Shown: one piece after another, positions 15,287-20,632 of the stretch
Position numbering within the stretch: position 1 is the stretch's first letter
How the letters are laid out: each line of letters starts with the position of its first letter
DNA from: a virus
DNA length: 22,549 bases
Virus record (IMG/VR): IMGVR_UViG_3300027754_000470
Location: 1 to 22,549 of that record
Direction: 5' to 3' (one strand)
The notes under the pieces: generated by a model
Databases searched by the model: none
What the model was told of the DNA's origin: nothing
Seen by the model: the letters and a program-made list of their open reading frames with translations, nothing else
Translations under genes and position numbers: made by a program

Positions 15287-15295
15287 ATTCTACCA
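15287..15295 (-). promoter_or_regulatory. Extended -10 promoter TGGTAGAAT before nrdJ
   Basis: TGG-TAGAAT on the minus strand is identical, including the following AG, to the site before the holin-like gene. Transcription would start about 50 bp upstream of the nrdJ ATG. The -35 region (TTCCCC at 17 bp) is poor. The leader also has a small CCGC/GCGG hairpin before an AAGG ribosome site. Confidence 0.5.
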
Positions 15296-15318
15296 AAGAA
15301 CAGTTAAAAGGGGAAGCC

Positions 15319-16323
15319 CTAAGAAAACTTTTTAGATAATCTTTCAAAAGCTTTCTTGGTCAACTGATCCCAATTATAATCTTCATGTATTTTAGTTGAC
15401 TGAGCAAAATAATAACCAGAGTAAGCATTATAATTACTTGATACTTCTAGCATTAGATCTTCTAAATGTTTTGCATCAGGTTTAAACATTTTTCCTATAT
15501 GTCCATCAGATATAAAGTTTGGCATAGTCTCATCTGTAAGTTTAGATTTTAATTTAAGCGGTCCCATATAGTCCACATAGTGAGACCAATCATATGTAGA
15601 TATAACGGGCATACCTGTTGCTAATCCTTGTAATGGAATAAAGCCGAAGCCTTCTCCCCATGTGGGATAAATTAAAACATGATGATCATGATAAAGCTTT
15701 ACAAGATCATCTTCACTAAGCTCGTCAGTAATCATATCTATATTGCTATATAATTCGTGGGGAAGACCAATAATACTTTCTTCATCATCATATACTCTAA
15801 CTGTACTAAACTTGTGAGCTTTAATTGTTAAATGATAGTCTGGATTATTGCCAAAGAGTTTTATAAAAGTATTTACTACTAATTGCCCGTCTTTTCTAGG
15901 TGAAGGTTCTCCAACATGTAAAAATTTTATTGGCTGTCCTGCATTAACAAATCTTTTCTTTGGAGTCCAGGTATCTTCAATGCCATGCGGGTATACATAT
16001 ATTGGTTTAGTTATTCCATTATCTTTAAATACTTTAGCGCACCAATCTGAAGTAGTCCAAACTTCGTCGCATGCATTAAATCTTTCAACCCACTCTGGCT
16101 TCATTTCTGTTGATTCCCATGGGGTATATGAAATTTGATATTGTTTTCTGTGAAGCTTAAAATGTTGTGGCTGAGTAAAGCTTAATTGAATATCAGCTTT
16201 AGGATCAGCAAAAGTTACGTAATGTCCTAGATTATTTAAAGACTTAACTATATTTTTCCCCGCGTAGCCATAACCAACCGCAGGATTAAGTCCTGACTGA
16301 ATAGTATAATAAGATATATTCAT
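15319..16323 (-). CDS. GT4-like glycosyltransferase (334 aa)
   Basis: Two Rossmann-like halves are visible. The N-terminal half has a start strand MNISYYT, an acceptor-side G-rich turn (NPAVGYGYAGKN) and YTPWESTE. The C-terminal half begins with FLHVGEPSPRKDG (135-146), corresponding to the donor-phosphate-binding G-x-x-x-x-RK region (R143, K144), and has YPTWGEGFGFIPLQGLATG (219-237), the signature of GT4 retaining transferases using nucleotide sugars. In the usual E-x7-E motif the second Glu is replaced by Gln (E224, Q232). It may glycosylate virion proteins or the host surface, or modify DNA; the target cannot be told from sequence. The ribosome site AGGAAG precedes the ATG. It is transcribed away from the lysin gene. 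Confidence 0.8.
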   Translation of the reverse strand: MNISYYTIQSGLNPAVGYGYAGKNIVKSLNNLGHYVTFADPKADIQLSFTQPQHFKLHRKQYQISYTPWESTEMKPEWVERFNACDEVWTTSDWCAKVFKDNGITKPIYVYPHGIEDTWTPKKRFVNAGQPIKFLHVGEPSPRKDGQLVVNTFIKLFGNNPDYHLTIKAHKFSTVRVYDDEESIIGLPHELYSNIDMITDELSEDDLVKLYHDHHVLIYPTWGEGFGFIPLQGLATGMPVISTYDWSHYVDYMGPLKLKSKLTDETMPNFISDGHIGKMFKPDAKHLEDLMLEVSSNYNAYSGYYFAQSTKIHEDYNWDQLTKKAFERLSKKFS

Positions 16324-16345
16324 GTTTTCTTCCTAGTTGACTGGC

Positions 16346-16375
16346 TTGACAGGCTTATCCTATCAATGTTATGAT
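16346..16375 (+). promoter_or_regulatory. Sigma-70-type promoter of the lysin operon
   Basis: TTGACA (16346-16351) is followed after 18 bp by TATGAT (16370-16375). Transcription would start near 16382, between the divergent glycosyltransferase start and the lysin ribosome site AGAGGAGG (16393-16400). This rules out the upstream ATG at 16337 as a start from this promoter. Confidence 0.7.
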
Positions 16376-16408
16376 TGTAGTTCGTTATCTCTAGAGGAGG
16401 AAATGCCA

Positions 16409-16960
16409 ATGGAGAAAATAAAACAACAGGTGAGTGATCTGGCTCACAATATAGTTACAATAGTAATGATAACATTATTTTTGTTTCCTGTACAGCCAGC
16501 AAGCGCACTAATAGTAAAACCTTTAGTGAAAACTGAAGCCCAACTAAAGCAAGAAGTCTTAGATAGTTTTAGTAAAGAGATTTACAAGCCATCTGAGATG
16601 CTTACAGACAAAGAGCTAGTTCTACTACTCAAGACTGTAGGATTCGAAGGGGCAGGCCTTAAGAAAGCTTGGTCCATAGCAAAGCGTGAATCTAATGGAA
16701 GACCGCTTGCATATAACGGGGATAAGAAAACTGGAGATAGTTCCTATGGAATATTCCAGATAAACATGATTGGAGATCTCGGTCCAAAAAGACTAGAGAA
16801 ATTCAACCTAAAGAGTAACAAAGAGTTATTCGACCCAGTAACTAACGCAGAGATAACGTACTACATGACTGATGGCGGCTCAGATTGGTCAAGCTGGAAG
16901 GGTATGACCCAAAAGGCTAAGGAATGGCTTACGCAATTCCCAACTGATGCAAAGAAGTAG
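16409..16960 (+). CDS. Secreted lysozyme/SLT-like endolysin
   Basis: I choose the ATG at 16409 (183 aa) because AGGAGG ends 8 bp before it. The ATG at 16403 is only 2 bp from the SD, and the one at 16337 lies before the promoter. Residues 1-8 are charged, 14-28 hydrophobic (NIVTIVMITLFLFPV), and ASA at 31-33 fits a signal peptidase site. The catalytic domain (about 66-183) is lysozyme/soluble transglycosylase-like: SIAKRESNG with catalytic E94, then DSSYGIFQINM (110-120), FDPVTNAEI and SDWSSWK. It would cleave the glycan strands of host peptidoglycan at the end of infection or during entry. A signal peptide suggests export by host Sec rather than strict holin dependence. Confidence 0.85.
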   Translation: MEKIKQQVSDLAHNIVTIVMITLFLFPVQPASALIVKPLVKTEAQLKQEVLDSFSKEIYKPSEMLTDKELVLLLKTVGFEGAGLKKAWSIAKRESNGRPLAYNGDKKTGDSSYGIFQINMIGDLGPKRLEKFNLKSNKELFDPVTNAEITYYMTDGGSDWSSWKGMTQKAKEWLTQFPTDAKK

Positions 16961-16965
16961 GATAG

Positions 16966-17175
16966 ATGCAGATACAATACGTATCTAAGTACATAGCCTT
17001 ATCAGAAGAGGGCCTTGTTCCTAGACTTGAATGTCCAATGGATCAAGGTCCTCTTTTCCCTAACCAGGACGGTGAGGACAAGGTATTTATTTATTGCCTA
17101 TCCTGTGAATATAAAAAATTCCTTGGAACAAAGGATTATGACGATATAGTAAGGGCGGTAGAAAATGCTAGATGA
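16966..17175 (+). CDS. Zinc-ribbon-like microprotein (69 aa)
   Basis: Four cysteine or near-cysteine positions suggest a ribbon: LECPMDQGP near residue 23 and YCLSCEYKK near 44-47, with FIY between. Only three cysteines are certain, so zinc binding would need another ligand such as D or H. It lies 5 bp after the lysin with AGGA upstream of the ATG, and overlaps the next gene by 11 bp. No function assigned; small cysteine-rich proteins are common in phages. Confidence 0.65.
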   Translation: MQIQYVSKYIALSEEGLVPRLECPMDQGPLFPNQDGEDKVFIYCLSCEYKKFLGTKDYDDIVRAVENAR

Positions 17176-17368
17176 ATGTAAAAATGGGCAATGCGCCTGC
17201 GAGCAAGAAGAAAACTTCTTTCATGTTAAAGTGATTCCGCAAAATAGTGCAAAAATAAGTGCGGCGGGAGAAGAGAGCTTTTCTTCATATGAGTTTGAAG
17301 CAACTACCCTATTAGAGAAAGACTCTATGGGGCGTGAAATATTTTGGAATGATATGGGGAGGCCCTAA
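17165..17368 (+). CDS. Cys-rich N-terminus microprotein of unknown function (67 aa)
   Basis: Begins MLDECKNGQCACEQEENFF, with cysteines 5, 10 and 12, followed by a mostly beta, acidic body (HVKVIPQNSAKISAAGEESF) ending FWNDMGRP. It overlaps the preceding gene by 11 bp and shares one base of its stop with the next start (TAATG), so it is translationally coupled. I do not recognise the family. Confidence 0.6.
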   Translation: MLDECKNGQCACEQEENFFHVKVIPQNSAKISAAGEESFSSYEFEATTLLEKDSMGREIFWNDMGRP

Positions 17369-17574
17369 TGGAAGAAAAAGAATCTCAATCAATAGAAGAT
17401 AACTTGCCTATGGTGAATTATATAATGCTTCACCGTATTTATGACATGCTTACAATCATGGCAAATAAAGCAGATCCTGAAAAGACAGCTAAAATGATTG
17501 AATATCATGAACAAGGATTCCTTCTTGGACCTGCACCATCATTTACCCCACCTGAAGAAGAACAAGTCAACTAG
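17368..17574 (+). CDS. Conserved small phage protein (68 aa), unknown function
   Basis: The core NLPMVNYIMLHRIYDMLTIM is an amphipathic helix region, followed by a second helix (DPEKTAKMIEYHEQG) and a Pro/Glu-rich tail (GPAPSFTPPEEEQVN). The start overlaps the preceding stop by one base. It is the last gene of the lysin operon; the following promoter at 17580 begins 6 bp after its stop. Function unknown. Confidence 0.6.
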   Translation: MEEKESQSIEDNLPMVNYIMLHRIYDMLTIMANKADPEKTAKMIEYHEQGFLLGPAPSFTPPEEEQVN

Positions 17575-17579
17575 GATGC

Positions 17580-17608
17580 TTGACATATAAAATAATCCAT
17601 ATTACAAT
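17580..17608 (+). promoter_or_regulatory. Consensus promoter TTGACA-N17-TACAAT of a small RNA
   Basis: TTGACA at 17580-17585 and TACAAT at 17603-17608 are separated by exactly 17 bp. This is the best match to a sigma-70 promoter in the window. No good ribosome site plus long frame follows; instead structured sequence and a terminator end at about 17709. Confidence 0.75.
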
Positions 17609-17614
17609 TAAGAT

Positions 17615-17709
17615 GTGTAGGTGATGGCGGCAACGTCTCCCTATATAATGTGTAGTAATACACTAGAAATGCCCAATCGGATCCGCCTCTGATTGGGATT
17701 TTTTCTTTT
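17615..17709 (+). ncRNA. Putative ~95-nt structured small RNA
   Basis: The predicted transcript from the 17580 promoter to the terminator is about 95 nt and folds into three hairpins: 17620-17640 (GG-GATG with CGTC-CC, loop GCGGCAA), 17650-17663 (GTGTA-GTAA-TACAC) and the terminator stem 17672-17697. The loop GCGG (17627-17630) is complementary to CCGC (17683-17686) in the terminator loop, allowing a loop-loop contact. An open frame of 22 codons (17624-17692) exists but has no properly spaced ribosome site, so I favour RNA. No match to a known RNA family is recognised. Confidence 0.55.
17672..17709 (+). terminator. Rho-independent terminator of the small RNA
   Basis: CCCAATC (17672-17678) pairs perfectly with GATTGGG (17691-17697), and a T-rich run ATTTTTTCTTTT follows. 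It would also stop read-through from the lysin operon. Confidence 0.8.
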
Positions 17710-17990
17710 ATATAGATAGTATATGGACAATACGGACATATAGTGCAATAAGTGCGAAAAAAGTGCTTCGGCGAAAGAACAGCCCATATCCCCATCTGCA
17801 ACATTTTTTAGAATATGCCTTATAAGCCCTCTACGGGGGTTTTAGAGCCCTACTGGGTAATATTTGGTATCTCCGTAACAATGCACCCTTAAAAGGGCGG
17901 GAGAAAAAAGATATGGGAATTACTTTTAGTATTATAGATTTAATGCAATATGCTCAATGTAACCAAGATAGCTAGTAGAGACCAGAAGTA
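17710..17990. other. Intergenic region between converging transcripts
   Basis: There are no convincing genes apart from the 20-codon frame at 17913-17975. It holds several short inverted repeats (CTCTA...TAGAG near 17827-17845; CCCT-TAAA-AGGG near 17886-17897), and on the minus strand a weak CTT...AAG hairpin followed by TTTTTT near 17755-17785, which could end the small-gene transcript coming from the right. None is a strong feature. Confidence 0.4.
17913..17975 (+). CDS. Possible 20-aa micro-ORF with good ribosome site
   Basis: MGITFSIIDLMQYAQCNQDS starts 9 bp after GGGAG. It is in an otherwise empty stretch, with no promoter obvious to me. It may be spurious; kept because of the ribosome site. 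Confidence 0.25.
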   Translation: MGITFSIIDLMQYAQCNQDS

Positions 17991-18155
17991 TTATAGATCT
18001 TCCTTATCAATATCTTCATCTAGGTCAAAATCAAATATTTCCATCTGTCCCGCCCATTTTAAAAATTTAGACAAAGCTACACCTGATAAGATTGCTGTCG
18101 CAATTAACATAACTAAAGCTGAGATAGACTTTGTCTTACGTTGTATCTTCTTCAT
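17991..18155 (-). CDS. Single-pass membrane microprotein (54 aa)
   Basis: Starts MKKIQRKTKS (strongly basic), then one membrane span about 11-31 (ISALVMLIATAILSGVALSKF), then a very acidic tail (FDFDLDEDIDKEDL). The positive-inside rule predicts N-terminus in the cytoplasm. The ATG overlaps the stop of the 43-aa gene (ATGA), so it is coupled to it. Function unknown; phage inner-membrane microproteins of this shape often act on host functions, but nothing here shows which. Confidence 0.6.
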   Translation of the reverse strand: MKKIQRKTKSISALVMLIATAILSGVALSKFLKWAGQMEIFDFDLDEDIDKEDL

Positions 18156-18283
18156 TTGGATTCTTCTTTAGATCTCATTATATGGGCATACTCCATGCCA
18201 TGTGCCATACAGTAACCAATAGATGGATCATCTTTTCTGGTTACCAATATTGGCAATTTGCATGTAGGTGAGTAACAGTTCAT
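18152..18283 (-). CDS. Zinc-ribbon-like microprotein (43 aa)
   Basis: C3 and C8 (MNCYSPTCK) with C25 and H28 (GYCMAHG) give a CX4C...CX2H pattern that could bind one zinc ion. The same C...C...CxxH layout occurs in the 36-aa protein just upstream (18304-18414). The start lies 6 bp after a TATAAT box with no ribosome site, suggesting a leaderless message. Confidence 0.6.
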   Translation of the reverse strand: MNCYSPTCKLPILVTRKDDPSIGYCMAHGMEYAHIMRSKEESK

Positions 18284-18289
18284 AATATT

Positions 18290-18298
18290 ATTATACCA
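18290..18298 (-). promoter_or_regulatory. Extended -10 TGGTATAAT six bases before an ATG
   Basis: On the minus strand TGG-TATAAT is followed by AATATT and then the ATG of the 43-aa gene. Transcription would start at or next to the A of the ATG. A weak -35 (TTGCAG) lies 16 bp upstream. Confidence 0.5.
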
Positions 18299-18303
18299 TA
18301 ATC

Positions 18304-18414
18304 CTAGTCAACTGCAATTCTATCAGCATGATCATCACAATAATAGATCTTTTTGCCATCCATAGTTACTTTAGATGTATATGAGAGATTATCACAGTAT
18401 GTACAGAATTTCAT
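18304..18414 (-). CDS. CxxC...CxxH zinc-ribbon microprotein (36 aa)
   Basis: MKFCTYCDNL has C4 and C7, and YYCDDHADR has C26 and H29, a compact zinc-ribbon pattern. The ATG overlaps the stop of the HNH gene by four bases (ATGA), so the two are co-translated. It is related in layout to the 43-aa protein downstream. Function unknown; such mini-ribbons often bind nucleic acid or partner proteins. Confidence 0.6.
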   Translation of the reverse strand: MKFCTYCDNLSYTSKVTMDGKKIYYCDDHADRIAVD

Positions 18415-18695
18415 TTTTCCTTCTTCCCGTTTTTTCTCATATATGTTCTTGCTCTATGACAGTTTGAACAAACTATCTCACACTTGGCTATTTCTTCATC
18501 CAGTCGTTTCTTAGATAACGTGTTGATGAGTTCTGCCACATTTGCTTGCTTAGTTCCACGCACATGATCAAAATCCATCATGTAGTACGGATAAGATATC
18601 TTACAATCCATACATGGGTTTTTTTCTTTTAAATCTTTTAAATATTGTGCCAGATGTTCTTTTTGTTTCTTGATTGATATCTTCTCTGGAGACAT
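18411..18695 (-). CDS. Small HNH endonuclease (94 aa)
   Basis: After a Lys-rich helix (1-25), C28-x2-C31 and C76-x2-C79 form the structural zinc site. MMDFDHVRG provides D43-H44, the metal-finger histidine, and SNCHRART gives N78 and H80. This is a complete HNH core of the phage type seen with FDHVRG...CANCHRxRT. It cuts DNA or acts as a nickase; roles in phages include terminase help, host DNA attack or homing. It is free-standing and not in an intron here. The start at 18693-18695 lacks a ribosome site but follows TATAAT by 6 bp. Confidence 0.85.
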   Translation of the reverse strand: MSPEKISIKKQKEHLAQYLKDLKEKNPCMDCKISYPYYMMDFDHVRGTKQANVAELINTLSKKRLDEEIAKCEIVCSNCHRARTYMRKNGKKEK

Positions 18696-18701
18696 AGCAT
18701 A

Positions 18702-18707
18702 ATTATA
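18702..18707 (-). promoter_or_regulatory. TATAAT box six bases before the HNH start
   Basis: TATAAT, TATGCT, ATG is the order on the minus strand, the same spacing as at 18283-18295, and fits a leaderless start. The -35 is not clear. Confidence 0.35.
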
Positions 18708-18716
18708 TAATACTTT

Positions 18717-18947
18717 TTATTCGACTACAGGCTCCAAAGGAATTACAATATCAGAATTCTTTTTATCTTTCTTGGTAAGCTTGTTTCCTTTATAGACCTG
18801 CATTGAGTCCATGAAAGTAACTTCTCTAGATGTTACATATCCACCCTTATCATCTAGTTGATCTCTAGCGGTTATTTCATCTGCCGCCAAGATCTGAATA
18901 ATCATTTCTACCTTGTAAGTAAAACAAGATGTGTTTTCGTTTGACAT
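18717..18947 (-). CDS. Unknown protein with beta/alpha N-terminus (76 aa)
   Basis: Residues 9-30 (FTYKVEMIIQILAADEITARDQ) read as a beta strand followed by a helix, a pattern seen in small phage proteins of unknown role. The C-terminal part is Lys-rich (KGNKLTKKDKKNSD) and ends in IVIPLEPVVE. AGGA is 7 bp from the ATG. It is the first gene of the leftward small-gene group; the promoter at 19256-19285 lies about 300 bp upstream. I do not recognise it. Confidence 0.6.
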   Translation of the reverse strand: MSNENTSCFTYKVEMIIQILAADEITARDQLDDKGGYVTSREVTFMDSMQVYKGNKLTKKDKKNSDIVIPLEPVVE

Positions 18948-19255
18948 ATATATATCCTAGTCGACTGCTTTTTAAGATTCTATTAAATGTTAATAAAATA
19001 TTTTTTTAGACTTATAGCTTCTATATTTGCTTTTATCTTTTTAATGATAACTTCCAGAATTTAAGCATACAACCCCTATACCCCAATAAAGAAAAATTTA
19101 TTAGGCACCCCGAAATTATCCTGTTATAAGCAAGTAATTCATCGGTTAGAGCTGTAGCTTTTATCTGAAAGTAATTGTATACTTACAACTTCCGTCATCA
19201 TCGCACTTGAAGTTTAACCCCTTGATATTATCTCCGAAAACTGTCCAAGGTGTTT

Positions 19256-19285
19256 AGTATACCATTTGGAATTTTCGCAAGTCAA
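19256..19285 (-). promoter_or_regulatory. Minus-strand promoter TTGACT-N18-TATACT
   Basis: TTGACT (19280-19285) and TATACT (19256-19261) are separated by 18 bp, with TGG before the -10 (extended). It would transcribe leftward from about 19249 toward the 76-aa gene, giving a leader of about 300 nt. Confidence 0.6.
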
Positions 19286-19403
19286 TAGATCAAAGTCACT
19301 TTTGAGAAAATGTTAATATATTTTTAATTTGTATGATACACACATTTATAAATGTCCGTTTTGCCCGATACCGCGCCCATGACCCCCTGACCTTGAGCGT
19401 GAG

Positions 19404-19419
19404 TGTGACCCTTATCACA
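19404..19419. promoter_or_regulatory. CRP/GlxR-type operator, copy 1
   Basis: TGTGA-CCCTTA-TCACA is a perfect match to the TGTGA-N6-TCACA consensus of CRP and of the actinobacterial homologue GlxR. The centre is about 75 bp upstream of the start predicted for the promoter at 19458-19490. Confidence 0.7.
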
Positions 19420-19457
19420 TAAATAGTTTAACAATACTCATGAGTAACCCCCCTATT

Positions 19458-19490
19458 TGTCAGTCCCCCCTGCTAGGATAAGAGTATAAA
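19458..19490 (+). promoter_or_regulatory. TGTCAG-type early promoter, copy 1
   Basis: TGTCAG (19458-19463), 10 bp (TCCCCCCTGC), TAGGAT (19474-19479), then GTATAAAGAAAA. It has the same order and spacing as copy 2 at 20700. No -35 box is present at 17 bp. It drives the 62-aa gene. Confidence 0.6.
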
Positions 19491-19494
19491 GAAA

Positions 19495-19513
19495 ATCAAG
19501 AAAGGTTCTTGAT
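19495..19513 (+). promoter_or_regulatory. Leader hairpin ATCAAGAA-AGG-TTCTTGAT
   Basis: A perfect 8-bp stem with a 3-nt loop lies between the promoter and the AAAGGA ribosome site of the 62-aa gene. A differently sequenced hairpin (AGAGG...CCTCT, 20741-20759) holds the same place before the 55-aa gene at 20777. Confidence 0.6.
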
Positions 19514-19530
19514 AAAGAAAGGAAAACAAA

Positions 19531-19719
19531 ATGTTTTCATTGAATTACACAGTAGGTTTATCATCTAGCACCTGCCTAGTCCCTAGCGAGGAATACGCTA
19601 ACGAGTTTCTAGACCTAGTCGCTAAGACTAGAGTCATAGACACAGTAACTCTAACCGAGTTACCTAACTACAAGCCTAGCAAGCGTGTAGTGTTCGCTAC
19701 TACTAGAAGTTGGGAGTGA
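19531..19719 (+). CDS. Unknown early protein (62 aa)
   Basis: MFSLNYTVGLSSSTCLVPSEE continues into an amphipathic helix (YANEFLDLVAKTRV), a strand (IDTVTLTEL) and an Arg/Lys-rich end. It is single-gene-sized with its own promoter, CRP/GlxR-type site, leader hairpin and AAAGGA ribosome site. The stop codon lies inside a GTGAG-GTAA-CTCAC hairpin. Family not recognised. An early host-takeover role is plausible from its position only. Confidence 0.6.
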   Translation: MFSLNYTVGLSSSTCLVPSEEYANEFLDLVAKTRVIDTVTLTELPNYKPSKRVVFATTRSWE

Positions 19720-19740
19720 GGTAACTCACACTCAACCTAA

Positions 19741-19780
19741 CGGCGTGTCGCTTGATAATGTCACCCCTATACGCTACAAT
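19741..19780 (+). promoter_or_regulatory. CGGCGTGTCG element plus TGTCAC-type promoter, copy 4
   Basis: CGGCGTGTCG (19741-19750) is followed after one base by TTGATA (19752-19757), a 17-bp spacer containing TGTCAC (19759-19764), and TACAAT (19775-19780); TGTCAC is 10 bp from TACAAT. TTCCTACTATAA follows, as in copy 3. This copy has both a -35 and the TGTCAC element. Confidence 0.65.
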
Positions 19781-19814
19781 TCCTACTATAACTACTAACG
19801 AAAGGAGTCACACA

Positions 19815-19982
19815 ATGACTCAACCTAAACTCTCTCCTCGCTTAGAGGAGATACGCATAGCGCAACAGGCTCGCTATGCTGAACAGCGTGAAGCCTTTGC
19901 TAATCGTGAATTACTTAACACACTTAATCGTGCTAATCAAACTCTAAATAATCTATACCTACTAACGAAAGAAGAAAACTAA
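19815..19982 (+). CDS. Helical microprotein of unknown function (55 aa)
   Basis: The start at 19815 is chosen because AAAGGAG is 8 bp upstream and the promoter at 19752-19780 lies between it and the upstream ATGs. The protein is nearly all helix, with heptad-like spacing in LEEIRIAQQARYAEQREAF and LLNTLNRANQTLNNLYLL, so it may form a coiled coil. It opens a five-gene set joined by TAATG overlaps up to 20545. Function unknown. Confidence 0.65.
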   Translation: MTQPKLSPRLEEIRIAQQARYAEQREAFANRELLNTLNRANQTLNNLYLLTKEEN

Positions 19983-20134
19983 TGACTATCACTTACTCAC
20001 TATGGGACGGCGCACAATTACTAGGCGCAGGGCTTACCGCTAATAGCGCAGACGAAATGAATAAGGTTGTAGCAGACCTACAAAAAGTTTCCACTAATGT
20101 AGTGGCACACATGCGAAAGGTAACACAAAACTAA
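19982..20134 (+). CDS. Unknown microprotein (50 aa)
   Basis: MTITYSLWDGAQLLGAGLTA forms a beta hairpin, then a helix NSADEMNKVVADLQKV and a basic end. The start shares one base with the preceding stop (TAATG) and its own stop shares one with the next start, so translation is coupled. Not recognised. Confidence 0.6.
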   Translation: MTITYSLWDGAQLLGAGLTANSADEMNKVVADLQKVSTNVVAHMRKVTQN

Positions 20135-20298
20135 TGATGACTAAATGGGACACTATCCAATTAGATGTAGCAGACCAATACATCTACATAGATGAAGAAG
20201 AAGCCTATAATAAGGCACTAGCAGAAGGCTTAGAAGTAAGCACACAATATGATGAAGATGAAATGTCTAAGTCCCTTACACTAGATTGGAATGACTAA
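20134..20298 (+). CDS. Acidic microprotein (54 aa)
   Basis: Very acidic: IDEEEAYNKALAEGLEVS and YDEDEM. The strand DVADQYIYID precedes the helix. Such charge suggests DNA mimicry or protein binding, which is speculation. Overlaps both neighbours by one base (TAATG). The ATG ATG pair leaves one codon of uncertainty in the start. Confidence 0.6.
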   Translation: MMTKWDTIQLDVADQYIYIDEEEAYNKALAEGLEVSTQYDEDEMSKSLTLDWND

Positions 20299-20435
20299 TG
20301 AAAATAGAATTAGATAGCTTTGGATTTATGTTTAATACAGAATGGGCTTATGTATCCCTATCGTGGGAATTACTAATTGCTAGCGTTTTGCTAGGTGTTG
20401 CTTATAAGTTTTATAAAATAAGAAAGGCTAAGTAA
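20298..20435 (+). CDS. Single-span membrane microprotein (45 aa)
   Basis: An N-terminal soluble part (MKIELDSFGFMFNTEWAYV) is followed by a hydrophobic segment LSWELLIASVLLGVAYKFY (about 21-39) and a basic end (KIRKAK), so the C-terminus should be cytoplasmic. Coupled by TAATG to both neighbours. Unknown role. Confidence 0.6.
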   Translation: MKIELDSFGFMFNTEWAYVSLSWELLIASVLLGVAYKFYKIRKAK

Positions 20436-20545
20436 TGACTACTAGTCGCATACTAACTACACTAGTACAAGTAGGTATCGGTATTCCCGCCCTACTTATG
20501 CTACGCCTAGTAATTCGTGATCTAATTCACAATAAATTAAACTAG
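20435..20545 (+). CDS. Hydrophobic microprotein (36 aa)
   Basis: One membrane-length helix, LTTLVQVGIGIPALLMLRLVI (about 7-27), is followed by RDLIHNKLN. It is last in the TAATG-linked operon and follows another membrane microprotein, so the two may act together at the membrane. Unknown. Confidence 0.55.
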   Translation: MTTSRILTTLVQVGIGIPALLMLRLVIRDLIHNKLN

Positions 20546-20550
20546 GATAA

Positions 20551-20591
20551 CGGCGTGTCGCCTTGACAAGGGCGGCATCTGCCCCTATCTT
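20551..20591 (+). promoter_or_regulatory. CGGCGTGTCG element with TTGACA-N17-TATCTT promoter
   Basis: CGGCGTGTCG (20551-20560), CC, TTGACA (20563-20568), 17 bp, TATCTT (20586-20591). The transcript would begin with the DnaA-box hairpin (20596-20638). A second promoter for the same gene lies at 20700. Confidence 0.55.
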
Positions 20592-20600
20592 TTGTGGGCG

Positions 20601-20632
20601 TTATCCACAGGCTATTAAGGATCTGTGGATAA
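20601..20632. promoter_or_regulatory. Two perfect DnaA boxes in inverted orientation
   Basis: TTATCCACA (20601-20609, plus) and its reverse complement TGTGGATAA (20624-20632) are separated by 14 bp. Together with CAG/CTG and outer GGGC (20596-20599) and GCCC (20635-20638) they form a long hairpin. Both boxes match the strongest bacterial DnaA consensus. The A-rich sequence with a CRP/GlxR-type site follows. No T-tract, so a terminator is unlikely. Confidence 0.6.

Larger units (their letters stand above)
18948..19530. other. Long divergent regulatory region
   Basis: About 580 bp without a convincing long gene between leftward and rightward microprotein operons. It holds a minus-strand promoter (19256-19285), an A/T hairpin (19079-19105, CCxAATAAA stem), a CRP/GlxR-type palindrome (19404-19419), a TGTCAG-type promoter (19458-19490) and a leader hairpin (19495-19513). 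A 14-mer AAATGTCCGTTTTG (19350-19363) is repeated in inverse orientation at 21520-21533. A 21-codon minus frame without a standard start lies at 19161-19226. Confidence 0.6.

Noticed and set aside
16337-16408. Upstream starts for the lysin (16337 and 16403)
   Set aside because: 16337 lies before the promoter and 16403 is only 2 bp from the AGGAGG; 16409 has ideal spacing.
17571-17804. 77-aa minus-strand frame
   Set aside because: It runs opposite to the promoter, hairpins and terminator of the small RNA and has no ribosome site; a shadow.
17950-18171. 73-aa plus-strand frame
   Set aside because: It is antisense to the 54-aa membrane protein, which has ATGA coupling and a sensible composition.
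19135-19215. tRNA-like D-arm string GGTTAGAGC
   Set aside because: No matching GCTC arm before it, no anticodon stem and no T-arm GTTCGA motif; no cloverleaf can be drawn.
19752-19814. Longer N-terminus for the 55-aa protein
   Set aside because: The extra residues overlap the TTGATA-TACAAT promoter; AAAGGAG supports 19815.
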